Source: Aquidulcibacter paucihalophilus
Lineage (GTDB): Bacteria; Pseudomonadota; Alphaproteobacteria; Caulobacterales; Caulobacteraceae
Length of the DNA stretch: 64,000 nucleotides
Direction: 5' to 3'
Assembly (NCBI GenBank): GCA_030285985.1
Contig: CP127384.1
Span: 1,538,501 to 1,602,500, forward strand
The notes under the pieces were generated by a model. The model searched no databases. It was given only the letters and a program-made list of their open reading frames with translations, and was not told the origin of the DNA. A program made the position numbers and the translations under genes. This document shows, one piece after another, positions 26,662 to 36,452 of this stretch. Position 1 is the first letter of the stretch. Every line of letters begins with the position of its first letter.

Positions 26662-29600
26662 CGCAGGCAAGCATATTTCAGACGCTAGACGACTTGCGGC
26701 AGCGTACCACTGAGGCGGTGATTGGCCAGTCGGGCCTCAACCACCCGGGCCTATCCGCAGAAATCCGCCGTCGCTTTGGTTCGTCCGACCCGCTGCACGG
26801 CGGGGTCATGCAGCAGCCGGTCATCGAAGCTGCGCCGAGCTATGCTGAAGCTGATGAAACCATGGCCGAACTTGCGGGGTCGCTACTTCATCAAGCGACT
26901 GTAGATGCACTGGACGGGGGTTCGGATGACCGCCCAAATCGCTACCGCTTCCGCGCTGAGTGGCGACCTTACGAACATCAAATCTCTGCCTGGCGAAAGC
27001 TGAGCGACCCCAGCAGCCCCCAATCTGTTTTGGTCACAAGCGGAACGGGCTCGGGCAAAACAGAGTGCTTTCTCGTACCGATTATCGACGACCTGGCAAG
27101 ACAGTCAGCCGGATCCGGGCTTGAAGGCGTCCAGGCGGTGATCCTGTATCCGCTTAACGCTCTGATCGCGAGCCAGGAGGAGCGGCTGCGGGACTGGACC
27201 GCGCCGTTCAAGGGCAGGCTGAGGTTTTGTCTCTACAACGGACTGCTGCCTGAGGAACTGCCTTCCCACCAACGTCAGGGGCGACCGGAGGCGGTTCGAG
27301 ATCGTAAATCGCTGCGTGAGAGCCCACCCCCCATCTTGGTGACCAACGTCACCATGCTTGAGTACATGCTGCTGCGAAAAGAGGACGCTCCGATCCTCGC
27401 CAAGTCGCAGGGCAAGCTGCGGTACATCGTGCTTGATGAAGCGCACAGCTATGTCGGCGCACAGGCGGCCGAAATTGCACTGCTTCTTCGCCGAGTGTGT
27501 CTAGGTTTTGGGGTGTCGCCAACTGATGTGCGCTTCATTGCGACCTCAGCGACGATCGGGGGGACGGATGCCCAGGTTCAGTTGCAACGGTTTCTGGCGG
27601 ATGTCGCTGGTGTCGCACTCGAGCAAGTGACGGTCATTGAAGGACGCCAGAAATGGCCGGAGTTGCCGTCGATAAGTGATACCGGGCACTTGGCTTCAGC
27701 ATTTGATGACCCCACCGCCGAAGGAGCCTTTGACACGCTGGCGAGCAGCGCGAACATTCGCCCACTCCTCAACCAGCTGCGTAAAGGGCCGGTCCCGTGG
27801 CCGTCGGTGGAGGGCGTGGCGGAAGCCGTCGGTGTTTCGCCAGATGTGCTCCTCCATGCAATCTCAACCGCGCGCAGAGACGATGAAGGTCTATCTCCGC
27901 TTCGCGTTCACGCTTTCCATCGGGCAATCCCTGGGATTTGGACTTGCCTCAACAACGCTTGTCGGCGCCCGATCCCGGCAGATTGGCCTTTCGGGTCGAT
28001 CTCAACAGAAGACGTCGAACGATGCGTTTGTGGTTCACCGACGTTTGATATCGTTCTCTGCAACGCGTGCGGAGAACCCTACGTCGATGTCGCGGAGCGG
28101 GGCGATGGTGCTCTGGTGCGAGCGACGCGCGCGGTCGTTTCGGATGAGTATGCGCTCGATGCTGATAGCGCGGATGGTGCCAACGACGACCGCGAAGGTG
28201 ACGACGAGGGAGACCTCGAGGGTGCCACAGTCAGCTCCAACTTTCATCACCGCCTTGTATGCCGCCCACTGTCTCAAGCTCGATCACTGCACGTCGATGT
28301 GCAGTCGTCGAAAGCGTACGACAGCGCAGGGGAGGGCCGAGTCTCATTTCAACGCGTCGATGGCGAAGACTGCCGCTGCTGCCAAGTCTGCCACGCCTCC
28401 CGCAAAAACGGACCCGACCTCATAAGGCCGTTGCGATTTGGAGCGCCGTTCATTCTCCAGAACGCCACGCCGGTCCTTTTGGACAGTGCAGCCTCTGCCG
28501 CCGACGAAACGACTGCGAAATCGGTTCCGATGGGTGGTCGTCAACTGCTGTCTTTCACCGATAGTCGCCAAGGCACCGCTCGATTTTCAGCGAAGCTGCA
28601 GGTTGGCGCGGAACGAAACTTCGTACGGTCGTTCGTCTATCACGCGATGCAGGCTGTGCTCGGGCATCGACCTGACACGACGGAGTTGGACGTTGAGATC
28701 GAGCAGCTCCGCGGACCTGCCGCCAGCATGCCTCAACTCCAAGGTCTGCTCGCAAAGCTCGAAGCCCAACGCGCAGCGGCGCTGTCCGGCTCGAGCGCCG
28801 GTCTTGGGTGGCAGGAACTCGTGTCCGCGCTCAGCAAGCGGCCAGAAGTACAGCGTTGGTTGGGTGAGCTTTGGTCTCGCCGAGACAGGCGCTTTGAGAA
28901 CCCTGAGGCACTCGCGCATTTCCTACTCTTGAGAGAGTTCTTCCGGCGGCCTCGCCGAGCGATTTCGATCGAGACGCTTGGTCTGGCTCGATTGAGTTTC
29001 GCCGAAGTCGACGCAATCCCGGATGTGCGAGTTCCTACGAGCTTCACGACTTTCGGCGGCTCTGGGGCTGACTGGCGCGACTATCTCAACATCATTCTGA
29101 CCTATCTCGTGCGTGAAAACGCAGCAGTGAACGTGCCTTGGAATGACCGGCACTGGATCCAACCAAGTGTCTTCTCCGCCGAGTACGTGAAGGGCGCGGA
29201 CGCCAAAACTGAGAGCTGGCACAAGCTATGGCCGTCAATCCGGCAAGGCGACCGAGCGCTAGGCCCGTTGAGCCGACCGGTGATCTTGCTGGCCCAAGGT
29301 CTCGGCGTCCCACTTGACGACGTCGAGGCGAGAGCGGCCGTCCAGGAATGCCTTGATCAGGCGTGGATGCAGACTGCTGGCGTGATGGCCACTGTCGGCT
29401 CGAACGGTCGGCAGCTTGAGTTTACCAAAGCGCGCATTACGCCGGTGACTGCTGCCTACATCTGCCCGATTACGAGGCGTGTGCTGGACACCAGCTTCCG
29501 CGGCCTGACCCCTTACGGCGCTGAATCACGTCACGCGCCTCCACGTTCAGCTGCGAAAGTTGTCTTGCCTGTGCACCCTCATCCCTTCCTCGGCATGGGG

Positions 29601-32600
29601 GAGCAGGCAGACCCTGAGACAGCGCGTGAGCTGATCGCCGACTGGTTGAACACCGATCCGGGGATCGCCGAGTTGCGTCTAAGCGGCGCGTGGTCAGACA
29701 TTTCGGACCGCGTCGCATTGTTTGCCGACTATTTCCGCTCCGCTGAGCATTCCGCTCAGCAACCGCCGCATCGCCTCCGTGAGTACGAAGCTGAGTTCAA
29801 GCGCGGCGAGATCAATGTGCTCAACTGTTCGACGACCATGGAGATGGGCGTTGATATCGGCTCGGTCAGCCACGTGATGATGACCAACGTACCGCCTTCT
29901 CTCGCATCATACCGTCAACGCATCGGCCGAGCCGGACGCCGTCGCCAGGCCGTGTCGCTAGGGTTTACCTTCTGCAAAAATCGACCACTCGATCGCGCTG
30001 CCTTTTCAGACCCGATTGGTTTTCTCCAACGAACCGTTGCAGCGCCAAGAGTCGCTCTCGACAGTACGGTCATCGTTCAGCGTCACGTCAACGCTCTGCT
30101 CTTCTCGGTCTTTATCAAGAACCAGGCCGGTAACGCGCTGAAGATGCAGGCTGGGGGGTTCTTCGGCTGCACCTCGGCAGCGGGTGCCCAAGAAGACATC
30201 AATAACCCCGCGAAGCAGCTGGCTGACTTCGCAGAGCAATCTTCAACGCGGGAAGCCTATGCCCCTCACGTTGCCAAGCTTGTTCGAGGTTCCGTGCTCG
30301 AAAACGACGCGGAGGTTTTTGATCGCGCCGCTGCTGAGATTCGTCGCATTCGCGCTGCTTTCCGCGACGAATGGGCCGCCCTCCAGTCAGTGCGAGCGCT
30401 CGGTGGAGCGGATGACACGGCAATTAACCGTGGCCTGGCTATCCAGCTGAAGCGAATGTGCGACGACTACCTGCTTAGCGTCCTCAGTGGTCGTGGATTC
30501 CTGCCGGGTCATGGCTTCCCGACGGGTGTGGTCTCGTTCGTTTGTCGAGGCGACGGTCCGAAAGACGCGGGAGCCGAGCGCGCTCGCTTTAACAGCTATC
30601 CTCAGCGGCAGTTGGACGTTGCCATCCGTGAGTATGCTCCCGGTTCTGCTGTCGTTATCGATGGTTTGGTGCACCAATCGGCCGGTGTGACGCTGAACTG
30701 GCGCCGGCCCGCTTCTGCCGACGGCATCAGAGAAATTCAGAACCTATTGTGGCGTTGGCGTTGCGGCTCTTGCGGGGAATCCGGCACTTCGAGGAGCCGC
30801 GAACAAACCGATTGTCCAGCATGTCTCGCGCCCTCACTGAGGTGGACAGAGTATCTGGAGCCTGCCGGCTTTGCCGCCGACCTTATGAGCGAGCCTCACG
30901 CCGACCCTGATTTGGTCTCACACGTGCCTGCCGAACCACCAGCAGTCACAATCCAAGACACAGAGTGGACCTCGCTGATCGACCCCGCCTTCGGCCGGCT
31001 GAGATCCAGTCGGCACGGTCGCGTTTTCTTCTGCAACACAGGGCCTGCCCGCAAGGGGTACAAGCTCTGTCTGTATTGCGGTCGAGCCGAGCCAGGAGCC
31101 AATGCGAGCGATGCGGTTCCCGAGGTCGACGATGGAGTGGTGTGGCGACACAGACCACTGCTCGCGAAGGCCGATGTCGCCGGTGATTGTCCAGGTTCTC
31201 TCAAGCCGTTCAGCGTCAAACCATCGCTGAGACTTGGCTATGAGATATCGACCGATGTGTTCGAGCTGCAGGTTTCGGGGATCGAACAGAGCGGTGCTGG
31301 TTTGGCGTTGGTGATCGCCTTGCGCGAGACATTGGCCCGCCGGCTGGGCGTTGAACCTGAAGAGATGGGGTTTGCAGTTGAACCTCGTGTCGGAGCGTTT
31401 GGGCGTCGATTTAGCCTCTTCCTGTTCGACAAATCTGCGGGAGGCGCTGGCTTTGCAGTGCAGGCCGCCGACATGATTCCTGAGCTGCTGCGTGACTGCG
31501 CGAGGTTGCTAGATTGCGCCGTGCCTGGTTGCCAGAACGGCTGCCCGGCGTGTGTTTTGGTCGGTGATCTGAATGATACAGAAGCGCTGTCGCTTGACCG
31601 ACAAAGTGCGCTGCAAGTGGTGCGGAAGCTTGCTGACAACACCGCCCCGCAACCCGCCGATATGGCGGCCCCTAATGCCCGTCTCATCGCCAACATGTTC
31701 GACGCGATCGACCGCTCAGTGGTGAACGGTGCGCATACGGTGCGTCTCAGGCTCGAAGGACCACTCGACCTAGGAGAGCTGACGCAGTGGAGCGCTGCTA
31801 AGTCGTCGCGGCGTTGGGCAGGGCTGAAGCGAGCTGTGGTCGTTTCGATCGGCCGTGACGACCTTGCATCGCTCGACGGTGCGTCAAGGTTGGCGCTGCG
31901 GGACCGCCTACACGAATGGGGAGCGCGGCTTGAGGAGGGCGACGGCGTAGAGCTGGCGAACGGGGCTAGGGTTCTGGCCGAAGCAGAGAGCGAGACTGAG
32001 GTGTTGGTCATCGCGACGCGAGATGCTGACGCGGCGGTCGGTGGCGCGGGTTGGGGGCGGGTCAATGAGTCGCCGCTGGTGGCCTACACGACTGAAACCT
32101 CTCTCGTCGGCGGCGATCCGGTGGGCCTTGATCGACTGCAACCGTCACCAAGCGCGCTCGTCAAAGCGATCGACGGGGAGCTCGACGGCGACCTAGCGCG
32201 CTTTGGAAAGAAGTTCGCAGCGGAGCTCCAACAGCTGTTGGCCAAGGCCGGTACACCCGATCAACGCATTATCGAACTGAGCTACAGCGATCGGTATCTG
32301 AACTCGCCGCTCGTGGTGCGTATGGCGCTCGATTGCTTCAAAGAGCTCTGTCGCCCCACCCCCGGTGAACCGGTCCCGGTCACGCTTCACCTTCAGAATC
32401 TGAAACCGAGCGATCGGTCGATGAGAGCGGTTTGGGATGACTGGAAGAAGGGTGATGACCGACTAGATGTCATCAGTCTGTTCGGACGACGGATCGGCCT
32501 GGCGGTCACCAGCCGCGAAGGGGCCCTTCGTCACGGCCGCATACTCGAACTGACCTATGCGAATGGCGCAAAAGCGTCAGTGCTGTTGGATCAGGGTTTC

Positions 32601-32747
32601 GGGGCTTGGGGTGCTTCCGGCTCGCAAGCGTCGTTTGATTTTCACGCCGCGCCTGCTCAACAGACCAACGCGCTTGGAATGACCAATGTGGTGCTGAAGA
32701 GTCGACCGGGGGGGACATACGTCGTTGCGCAACTTGGTCATGTCTGA
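26658..32747 (+). CDS. DEAH-box helicase with DUF1998, Druantia DruE-like
   Basis: 2029 aa. SF2 helicase motifs are clear: Walker A TSGTGSGKTE (about residue 129), NVTMLEYMLLR, DEAH box LDEAHSY (about 259), motif III ATSATIG, and motif VI YRQRIGRAGRR (about 1088). Cysteine pairs near 1370 (CGSCGESG ... CPAC) and near 1475 (CLYCGRAE) suggest zinc knuckles. DUF1998 at about 1590-1640 is marked by SAGGAGFAVQAAD and CQNGCPACV. Size, domain order and the overlapping upstream partner fit DruE, the shared protein of Druantia systems; DrmA of DISARM also carries DUF1998 but is shorter and needs methylase partners absent here. The last 370 residues are unassigned. Confidence 0.8.
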   Translation: MTQASIFQTLDDLRQRTTEAVIGQSGLNHPGLSAEIRRRFGSSDPLHGGVMQQPVIEAAPSYAEADETMAELAGSLLHQATVDALDGGSDDRPNRYRFRAEWRPYEHQISAWRKLSDPSSPQSVLVTSGTGSGKTECFLVPIIDDLARQSAGSGLEGVQAVILYPLNALIASQEERLRDWTAPFKGRLRFCLYNGLLPEELPSHQRQGRPEAVRDRKSLRESPPPILVTNVTMLEYMLLRKEDAPILAKSQGKLRYIVLDEAHSYVGAQAAEIALLLRRVCLGFGVSPTDVRFIATSATIGGTDAQVQLQRFLADVAGVALEQVTVIEGRQKWPELPSISDTGHLASAFDDPTAEGAFDTLASSANIRPLLNQLRKGPVPWPSVEGVAEAVGVSPDVLLHAISTARRDDEGLSPLRVHAFHRAIPGIWTCLNNACRRPIPADWPFGSISTEDVERCVCGSPTFDIVLCNACGEPYVDVAERGDGALVRATRAVVSDEYALDADSADGANDDREGDDEGDLEGATVSSNFHHRLVCRPLSQARSLHVDVQSSKAYDSAGEGRVSFQRVDGEDCRCCQVCHASRKNGPDLIRPLRFGAPFILQNATPVLLDSAASAADETTAKSVPMGGRQLLSFTDSRQGTARFSAKLQVGAERNFVRSFVYHAMQAVLGHRPDTTELDVEIEQLRGPAASMPQLQGLLAKLEAQRAAALSGSSAGLGWQELVSALSKRPEVQRWLGELWSRRDRRFENPEALAHFLLLREFFRRPRRAISIETLGLARLSFAEVDAIPDVRVPTSFTTFGGSGADWRDYLNIILTYLVRENAAVNVPWNDRHWIQPSVFSAEYVKGADAKTESWHKLWPSIRQGDRALGPLSRPVILLAQGLGVPLDDVEARAAVQECLDQAWMQTAGVMATVGSNGRQLEFTKARITPVTAAYICPITRRVLDTSFRGLTPYGAESRHAPPRSAAKVVLPVHPHPFLGMGEQADPETARELIADWLNTDPGIAELRLSGAWSDISDRVALFADYFRSAEHSAQQPPHRLREYEAEFKRGEINVLNCSTTMEMGVDIGSVSHVMMTNVPPSLASYRQRIGRAGRRRQAVSLGFTFCKNRPLDRAAFSDPIGFLQRTVAAPRVALDSTVIVQRHVNALLFSVFIKNQAGNALKMQAGGFFGCTSAAGAQEDINNPAKQLADFAEQSSTREAYAPHVAKLVRGSVLENDAEVFDRAAAEIRRIRAAFRDEWAALQSVRALGGADDTAINRGLAIQLKRMCDDYLLSVLSGRGFLPGHGFPTGVVSFVCRGDGPKDAGAERARFNSYPQRQLDVAIREYAPGSAVVIDGLVHQSAGVTLNWRRPASADGIREIQNLLWRWRCGSCGESGTSRSREQTDCPACLAPSLRWTEYLEPAGFAADLMSEPHADPDLVSHVPAEPPAVTIQDTEWTSLIDPAFGRLRSSRHGRVFFCNTGPARKGYKLCLYCGRAEPGANASDAVPEVDDGVVWRHRPLLAKADVAGDCPGSLKPFSVKPSLRLGYEISTDVFELQVSGIEQSGAGLALVIALRETLARRLGVEPEEMGFAVEPRVGAFGRRFSLFLFDKSAGGAGFAVQAADMIPELLRDCARLLDCAVPGCQNGCPACVLVGDLNDTEALSLDRQSALQVVRKLADNTAPQPADMAAPNARLIANMFDAIDRSVVNGAHTVRLRLEGPLDLGELTQWSAAKSSRRWAGLKRAVVVSIGRDDLASLDGASRLALRDRLHEWGARLEEGDGVELANGARVLAEAESETEVLVIATRDADAAVGGAGWGRVNESPLVAYTTETSLVGGDPVGLDRLQPSPSALVKAIDGELDGDLARFGKKFAAELQQLLAKAGTPDQRIIELSYSDRYLNSPLVVRMALDCFKELCRPTPGEPVPVTLHLQNLKPSDRSMRAVWDDWKKGDDRLDVISLFGRRIGLAVTSREGALRHGRILELTYANGAKASVLLDQGFGAWGASGSQASFDFHAAPAQQTNALGMTNVVLKSRPGGTYVVAQLGHV

Positions 32748-32773
32748 GTTCTGTGCGGCCGCCCAATCATCAG

Positions 32774-32802
32774 CTCAGTGCAGATCAGCAAAAATGCACT
32801 GA
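32774..32802 (+). repeat. 29-bp island repeat, copy 12 (best palindrome)
   Basis: CTCAGTGCA and TGCACTGA(G) are near-perfect inverted arms around the centre GATCAGCAAAAA. It lies 26 bp after the druE-like stop. Confidence 0.88.
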
Positions 32803-32971
32803 GCGGGCAGGGGTGGGCTAGAAGTCCACCCCTTGCGGTCGCGCCTCTTTGCACGCTTTGGCTGTTGATCGGACGACCTTTGCTCTAAGTCGAATGCGAG
32901 GGTGAGGCGGAGCTTATTGGCGAACGTTCTCGCGGGCGTGGATTTTGAGGTCCATGCAAAGGGGTGAGTGC

Positions 32972-35900
32972 GTGAGGCCGTATTTTCAAACGGGAATCGT
33001 TGAGCTCGAACGGCTAGTGTCGGCCCACCAAGCCGACCGCGCCGTCCTTGAAGCGATCTCGGCCGAGCTTGCGCATCGCAAGACCGATCGCGCTGCAGCG
33101 CTGCGCGCCAAGGTGGACACGGCCCTGAAATCGCATGGTGGTTCCCCCGGCAGAGAACCTGACAAACCTGCCGCTTCGAACGCGCGTCGTCCTTCACCCG
33201 CGAGACCTGCCGCAGTCGACACGGACGATCTCTTCGAAGAGAGCGAGAAGCTCGATTCTGACGACGTTGAGACCGTTTCCGGCGCTACAGTCCAACCGAC
33301 GACAAGTTTCAAAGCGCCGCCCACTGGCCCGCTCACCAACGAGCCTGTGAACATCCTCGCTGCTTGGACGGTCTTGGAGGTGCTCAGTCCAGCGACCTAT
33401 CTGAGACCAGCCCAACTCGCGGGAGGGGACGCGCGAGCGATCGCAAAACTTTCAGGCGCTCTACCGTGGTCCGGTGACGGCGAAAAATCGCGTCCGGGGA
33501 AAAGGCTTTTCTATCATGTGGTGCTTGGTTCGATCGACATGGCGCCGGCCGTTGATCGACTGAGCAAAGCCTACGTCGATCTGCGCGTTGAACGACCACA
33601 GGCCCGCGGTGAGAGCATCGTTGCGAGCATCATCGTTGATCGCCAGGGCCGTCCCATCGAGGAGAGCGCTTTCTCGATTTCCAGCTTCGCGTGGGGGCTG
33701 CCGATCGCGCTCGCAGGTGATCTAAAAGGTTTGGCTAACTGGCCCGACCAAGAGCGGCAACTCCTTGAGCAGCTCGACAAGCGAGTGCGCCGGCGCAATG
33801 CAGACGGTGAAACGCTTTCGCTCACGCGCAAAGACATAGATGACGCGTACAAATGGCTAGCGAGCTGTCTTGGCTTGCCGAAAGAGCTGACGAGCGCTCC
33901 GTCGTTCGCTGTTCGCGTCTACCCCTATTACCGGAGCAATGAGCCGCCTGACGCGCTGCTGCTCAATAGCTTCTTTTTGAATGACCTCAGCAAGGCCGCT
34001 GCGCTCATGCGCGACGGATCGGCACCAGGCAATCTTTCGCGATATCTCGGCGTGATCAAACCAAGTGCGCGCGACGATCTGCTGCACGACGACACCGCGC
34101 TTGCTCGCGCCATCGAGCCTGCGCGGTTCCCGCCGGCCCGATGGCCGAGCCACGGTGGGCATCCATTGGTTTTGCTTCAGCAAGCGGCCGTCAACCTTGC
34201 GCTCGACGAACTCAGAGATGGTGGTGTTCTCGCGATCAATGGACCGCCAGGCACCGGGAAAACCACACTTCTGAGAGATCTAGTGAGCGGTCTTGTGACC
34301 GACCGCGCCCTGGCGATGGCTCAGTTTTACGATCCCAGCGAAGCCTTCGTGCACAGTGGCGAGAAGGTGAGGGCGGGGAACAGCTGGATCCATCTGTACG
34401 AGGTTGATGAGAGCATTCGCGGTTTCGAGATGCTGGTCGCTTCATCGAACAACAAGGCGGTTGAGAACGTAAGCGGTGAAATCCCAACGCTCGGCGCGAT
34501 TGCCGACGACCAGCCAACGCTTCGATATTTTAGATCGCTCTCTGACGAACTCTGCGGCCAGGCGACATGGGGGTTGGGGGCTGCGGTCTTGGGCAACGGT
34601 GGAAACCGGTCGCGTTTTCGTCAGACATTCTGGTGGGATGCGGAGGTCGGTCTCTCGACCTACCTCGCCGCCGCTTCTGGGGCACCGCAGGTCATCGAAG
34701 ATTCGGCAGAGGCCGCCGCTGCTCTCGCCGAGCGTCCCCCACGCATCGTGACCGAAGAAGACGCACCGACAAGCAATGCCGACGCCCTACGTCGCTGGCG
34801 TGTGATCCGAGAAGCCTTTCTGTCGAGTCATCGCGCAATGCAGGATGAGCTTGCGGAGCTGGAGCGGGTGCGTGTGGCATGGTCGCTTCTCCCTGGGCTT
34901 CTCCGCGAACTGGCTGATTGGAAGGCGATGGTTGCCCAACGACCCGGCTTCTGGTCGCGATTGTTCGGGACTCGGCGGTGGCGTGTATGGGTGGTGCGGA
35001 AGGACGGCGCCGGCGCTCGGCTTCACAGGCAGACCGATGAGGCTGAGGCGGCCAATGTTTTGGCGCGTCAAGCGGCGAGCACCATTCGCTACGAACTTGA
35101 GCGAGCGAGAGAACCTCAATCAAGTTGGGCAGCCGCCGTCCACACGCTGTCCGAAACTCTGACCAGCGCACAAGCTCGGCGCGCGGAAATTGGCGATCGG
35201 TTCGTAGATGCTGAGTTTTTCAGTCGATCACACGCAGACCGCCATCGAGCGTCGCCTTGGCTGAGCGCTGACCTGCAAAAGAGGCGTGACGGCCTGTTCG
35301 TACAGGCGTTGGCGGTTCACAAGGCTTTCATCGACGCCAGCGCCAAACCGCTGCGACATAACCTCGGCGCGATGATGAATGCGCTCGGCGGTGGATCACT
35401 CGGATCTCCGCAGAAGGATGCTCTCCTGCCGCATCTCTGGTCGTCTCTCTTCCTTGTGGTCCCCGCGATCTCGACCACGTTCGCGTCGGTCGATCGGATG
35501 CTTGGGCGGTTGCCGCCGGAGTCGCTGGGATGGCTGCTGATTGACGAAGCCGGTCAAGCGACGCCCCAGTCTGCCGTCGGTGCACTCATGCGTGCCAAGC
35601 GCGCCATCGTCGTCGGCGACCCCCTTCAGATCCAACCCGTCGTGATGCTGCCAGAGACGTTGACCGACGCCATCCATCGTCAGTTCGGAGCAGATCCCGA
35701 TCTCTACAACGCACCAGGCGCGTCAGTGCAGACACTCGCGGATGCAGCGACGGCGTACGTCGCGGAGTTTGCAGGCCGGAATGGCAGTCGCACCGTGGGC
35801 GTCCCTCTCTTGGTGCATCGTCGCTGTTCCGAGCCGATGTTCTCTGTCGCAAACGCGATCGCTTACGAGCGACAGATGGTTCAGGCGAAGACTCCAAAGG

Positions 35901-36382
35901 AGTCCGCCATTCGCGACGCGCTGGGTGCGTCGCGTTGGATCAATGTGAATGGTCGAGCAGTCGATAAGTGGTCTGCGGCGGAAGGGCAGGTGGTGCTCGA
36001 TCTGCTCGTAACGGCGACTGCGGGAGGCGGTCTACCAGACCTCTACATCGTAACGCCGTTTGTGGTCGTTCAAGACAACTTGCGTCGCTTGATTGCCGAA
36101 AGCGGGATCCTTGCGGCTTTGGTCCCTGACGCCACCGCGTGGCTGCGCGAGAGAGTGGGGACTGTACACACCGTGCAAGGTCGAGAAGCGGAGGCGGTTA
36201 TCTTTGTTCTGGGGGCGCCGATGGCGTCTCAGACAGGCGCGCGAGGTTGGGCTGGTCGTCAGCCGAACTTGCTCAACGTCGCGGTCACACGGGCCAAGGA
36301 AGCTGTCTATGTGGTCGGTTCGCGTGATCGCTGGAAGGATGTTGGGGTTTTTGCGGAGCTACATCGCAGACTGCCCGACTGA
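32972..36382 (+). CDS. SF1 (Upf1/Dna2-like) helicase with an N-terminal module shared with the DruH-like protein
   Basis: 1136 aa. GTG 32972 has AAAGGGG seven bases upstream and is preferred to the TTG at 32945. Residues about 10-52 (VELERLVSAHQADRAVLEA, then ISAEL, then RAAALRAKVDTAL) align with residues 19-62 of the DruH-like protein. Residues 60-110 are a Pro/Asp/Glu-rich linker. The SF1 motor has Walker A INGPPGTGKTTLL (about 423), then a long insertion with coiled coils (about 500-800), LLIDEAGQATPQ (Walker B, about 857), GDPLQIQPV (motif III), TVHTVQGREAEAV and NLLNVAVTRAKE (motifs V-VI). There is no nuclease domain in sight. It is probably part of, or an accessory to, the neighbouring defence pair. 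Confidence 0.8.
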   Translation: MRPYFQTGIVELERLVSAHQADRAVLEAISAELAHRKTDRAAALRAKVDTALKSHGGSPGREPDKPAASNARRPSPARPAAVDTDDLFEESEKLDSDDVETVSGATVQPTTSFKAPPTGPLTNEPVNILAAWTVLEVLSPATYLRPAQLAGGDARAIAKLSGALPWSGDGEKSRPGKRLFYHVVLGSIDMAPAVDRLSKAYVDLRVERPQARGESIVASIIVDRQGRPIEESAFSISSFAWGLPIALAGDLKGLANWPDQERQLLEQLDKRVRRRNADGETLSLTRKDIDDAYKWLASCLGLPKELTSAPSFAVRVYPYYRSNEPPDALLLNSFFLNDLSKAAALMRDGSAPGNLSRYLGVIKPSARDDLLHDDTALARAIEPARFPPARWPSHGGHPLVLLQQAAVNLALDELRDGGVLAINGPPGTGKTTLLRDLVSGLVTDRALAMAQFYDPSEAFVHSGEKVRAGNSWIHLYEVDESIRGFEMLVASSNNKAVENVSGEIPTLGAIADDQPTLRYFRSLSDELCGQATWGLGAAVLGNGGNRSRFRQTFWWDAEVGLSTYLAAASGAPQVIEDSAEAAAALAERPPRIVTEEDAPTSNADALRRWRVIREAFLSSHRAMQDELAELERVRVAWSLLPGLLRELADWKAMVAQRPGFWSRLFGTRRWRVWVVRKDGAGARLHRQTDEAEAANVLARQAASTIRYELERAREPQSSWAAAVHTLSETLTSAQARRAEIGDRFVDAEFFSRSHADRHRASPWLSADLQKRRDGLFVQALAVHKAFIDASAKPLRHNLGAMMNALGGGSLGSPQKDALLPHLWSSLFLVVPAISTTFASVDRMLGRLPPESLGWLLIDEAGQATPQSAVGALMRAKRAIVVGDPLQIQPVVMLPETLTDAIHRQFGADPDLYNAPGASVQTLADAATAYVAEFAGRNGSRTVGVPLLVHRRCSEPMFSVANAIAYERQMVQAKTPKESAIRDALGASRWINVNGRAVDKWSAAEGQVVLDLLVTATAGGGLPDLYIVTPFVVVQDNLRRLIAESGILAALVPDATAWLRERVGTVHTVQGREAEAVIFVLGAPMASQTGARGWAGRQPNLLNVAVTRAKEAVYVVGSRDRWKDVGVFAELHRRLPD

Positions 36383-36423
36383 CCGACTTAGTCGCGACGC
36401 AGCAGTGAGCTGCAAAGGGATTT

Positions 36424-36452
36424 AAGAGTGCAGATCACGACAATCGCCCTGA
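36424..36452 (+). repeat. 29-bp island repeat, copy 13, overlapping a start codon
   Basis: Diverged left arm AAGAGTGCA, centre GATCACGACAAT, right part CGCCCTGA. The GTG inside the left arm (36428) is the likely start codon of the nuclease gene. Confidence 0.65.

Noticed and set aside
26658..32747. DISARM DrmA
   Set aside because: DUF1998 is shared, but the DrmB partner and the methylase are missing and the protein is larger than DrmA; the DruE reading fits the gene pair better.
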